From Gracilibacillus oryzae (GTDB taxonomy: Bacteria; Bacillota; Bacilli; Bacillales; Amphibacillaceae): a stretch of 64,000 nucleotides of DNA. Position 1 is the stretch's first letter; every line of letters starts with the position of its first letter. This document shows positions 63,727 through 64,000 of the stretch, piece by piece. Under the pieces are notes generated by a model. It did no database searches, was not told where the DNA came from, and saw only the letters and a program-made list of their open reading frames with translations. A program made the position numbers and the translations under genes. The DNA lies in contig NZ_ML762424.1 in NCBI RefSeq assembly GCF_009498735.1, positions 268,441-332,440 of the forward strand, in the 5' to 3' direction.

Positions 63727-64000
63727 ATGTCACTTTCCTTAATTTTTATATTTGTACTGTGTACAATTCAAGTTGTCACAACCATATTTTATATGGCACA
63801 CTATCGTAAATTTGTAACAAAAATGAATGGAATGCTGATTTCGATGTCATTAGGGATGTCGGTAGGGATTCTAATGGGAACAATTCTTGGGGTATTACTT
63901 CATGGCAATTTATTTGAGTCCACCATATATTCTATTATGATTGGTTTGATAGTTGGGTTTATTGCTGGAATTCCAGTTGGATTACCAGCCATCATTGATG
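63727..64000 (+). CDS. Membrane protein, C-terminus beyond the window
   Basis: An ATG at 63727 (ribosome site GATTGGAGTTGAAACC) opens a frame that stays open to the end (91 codons). It has three hydrophobic segments (LSLIFIFVLCTIQVVTTIFY; a Gly/Met-rich one; IMIGLIVGFIAGIPVGLP). It is divergent from csoR and has a CsoR-like box 62 bp upstream, so a copper-linked role is likely. No family is recognised. Confidence 0.7.
   Translation, partial: MSLSLIFIFVLCTIQVVTTIFYMAHYRKFVTKMNGMLISMSLGMSVGILMGTILGVLLHGNLFESTIYSIMIGLIVGFIAGIPVGLPAIID

Overview
The window is low-GC Firmicutes chromosome. The genes for spore coat proteins, Spx, MecA, SpxH, CoiA, FapR-controlled FabI, CsoR and OppABCDF, and a Bacillus-type tRNA-Val, all point to the Bacillaceae. 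The core gene order from cotY to oppA follows the B. subtilis yjc-yjb-opp region. The organism could be a halotolerant relative of Virgibacillus, Oceanobacillus or Gracilibacillus, but the genus is not proven by what can be seen here.

Positions 1-9767 are the right part of a prophage or phage-like element whose 3' flank is tRNA-Val(GAC). Its left side, on the minus strand, is an early module: Cro-like repressor, BRO/ORF6C antirepressor, excisionase-like protein, XRE protein, several tiny genes including a SinI-like antirepressor, then YqaI/YqaJ/RecT and a DnaD-type replisome organiser cut by the window edge. Its right side, on the plus strand, is a lysogeny module: CI-like repressor, ImmA/IrrE protease, two unknown cargo genes (one with a SAP domain), a lipoprotein, a free-standing copy of the integrase arm-binding domain, and the tyrosine integrase. 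At least four GGAC/GTCC operators lie at the cI/cro switch.

Positions 10000-46200 are ordinary chromosome: a stress protein, a LysM/SleB cell-wall hydrolase, spore coat genes (cotO, cotY/Z), a betaine transporter, fabI with a FapR operator, a KefB-type antiporter, mgtE, an FtsW/RodA protein, prpE, rluD-like, nadK, relQ, a CYTH protein, truncated haemoglobin, spxH, pepF, coiA, an MFS exporter, mecA, spx, yjbC and oppABCDF. Between spxH and pepF, on the minus strand, is a clear RoxS/RsaE small RNA with a promoter and a Rex box. The region also holds a six-unit 52-bp tandem repeat, two MITE-like 157-bp repeats with a deleted third copy, and a 114-bp Bacillaceae-type palindromic repeat.

From about 46200 the order breaks. 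A T-box leader, expected to precede trpS, is followed by accessory DNA that runs to the window end. This holds a family of small proteins resembling the N-terminal domain of serine recombinases but without the catalytic serine (three intact, one frameshifted). It also holds a 1082-residue protein with a nuclease-like N-terminus (a defence candidate), an 883-residue primase-helicase-like protein beside 780 bp of very AT-rich non-coding DNA, a mercury operon (merR, merF, a broken transporter gene, merA), a TnpI-like recombinase with its own repeat site, and a copper operon (csoR-copA-copZ). It looks like a layered genomic island built from plasmid or transposon parts.
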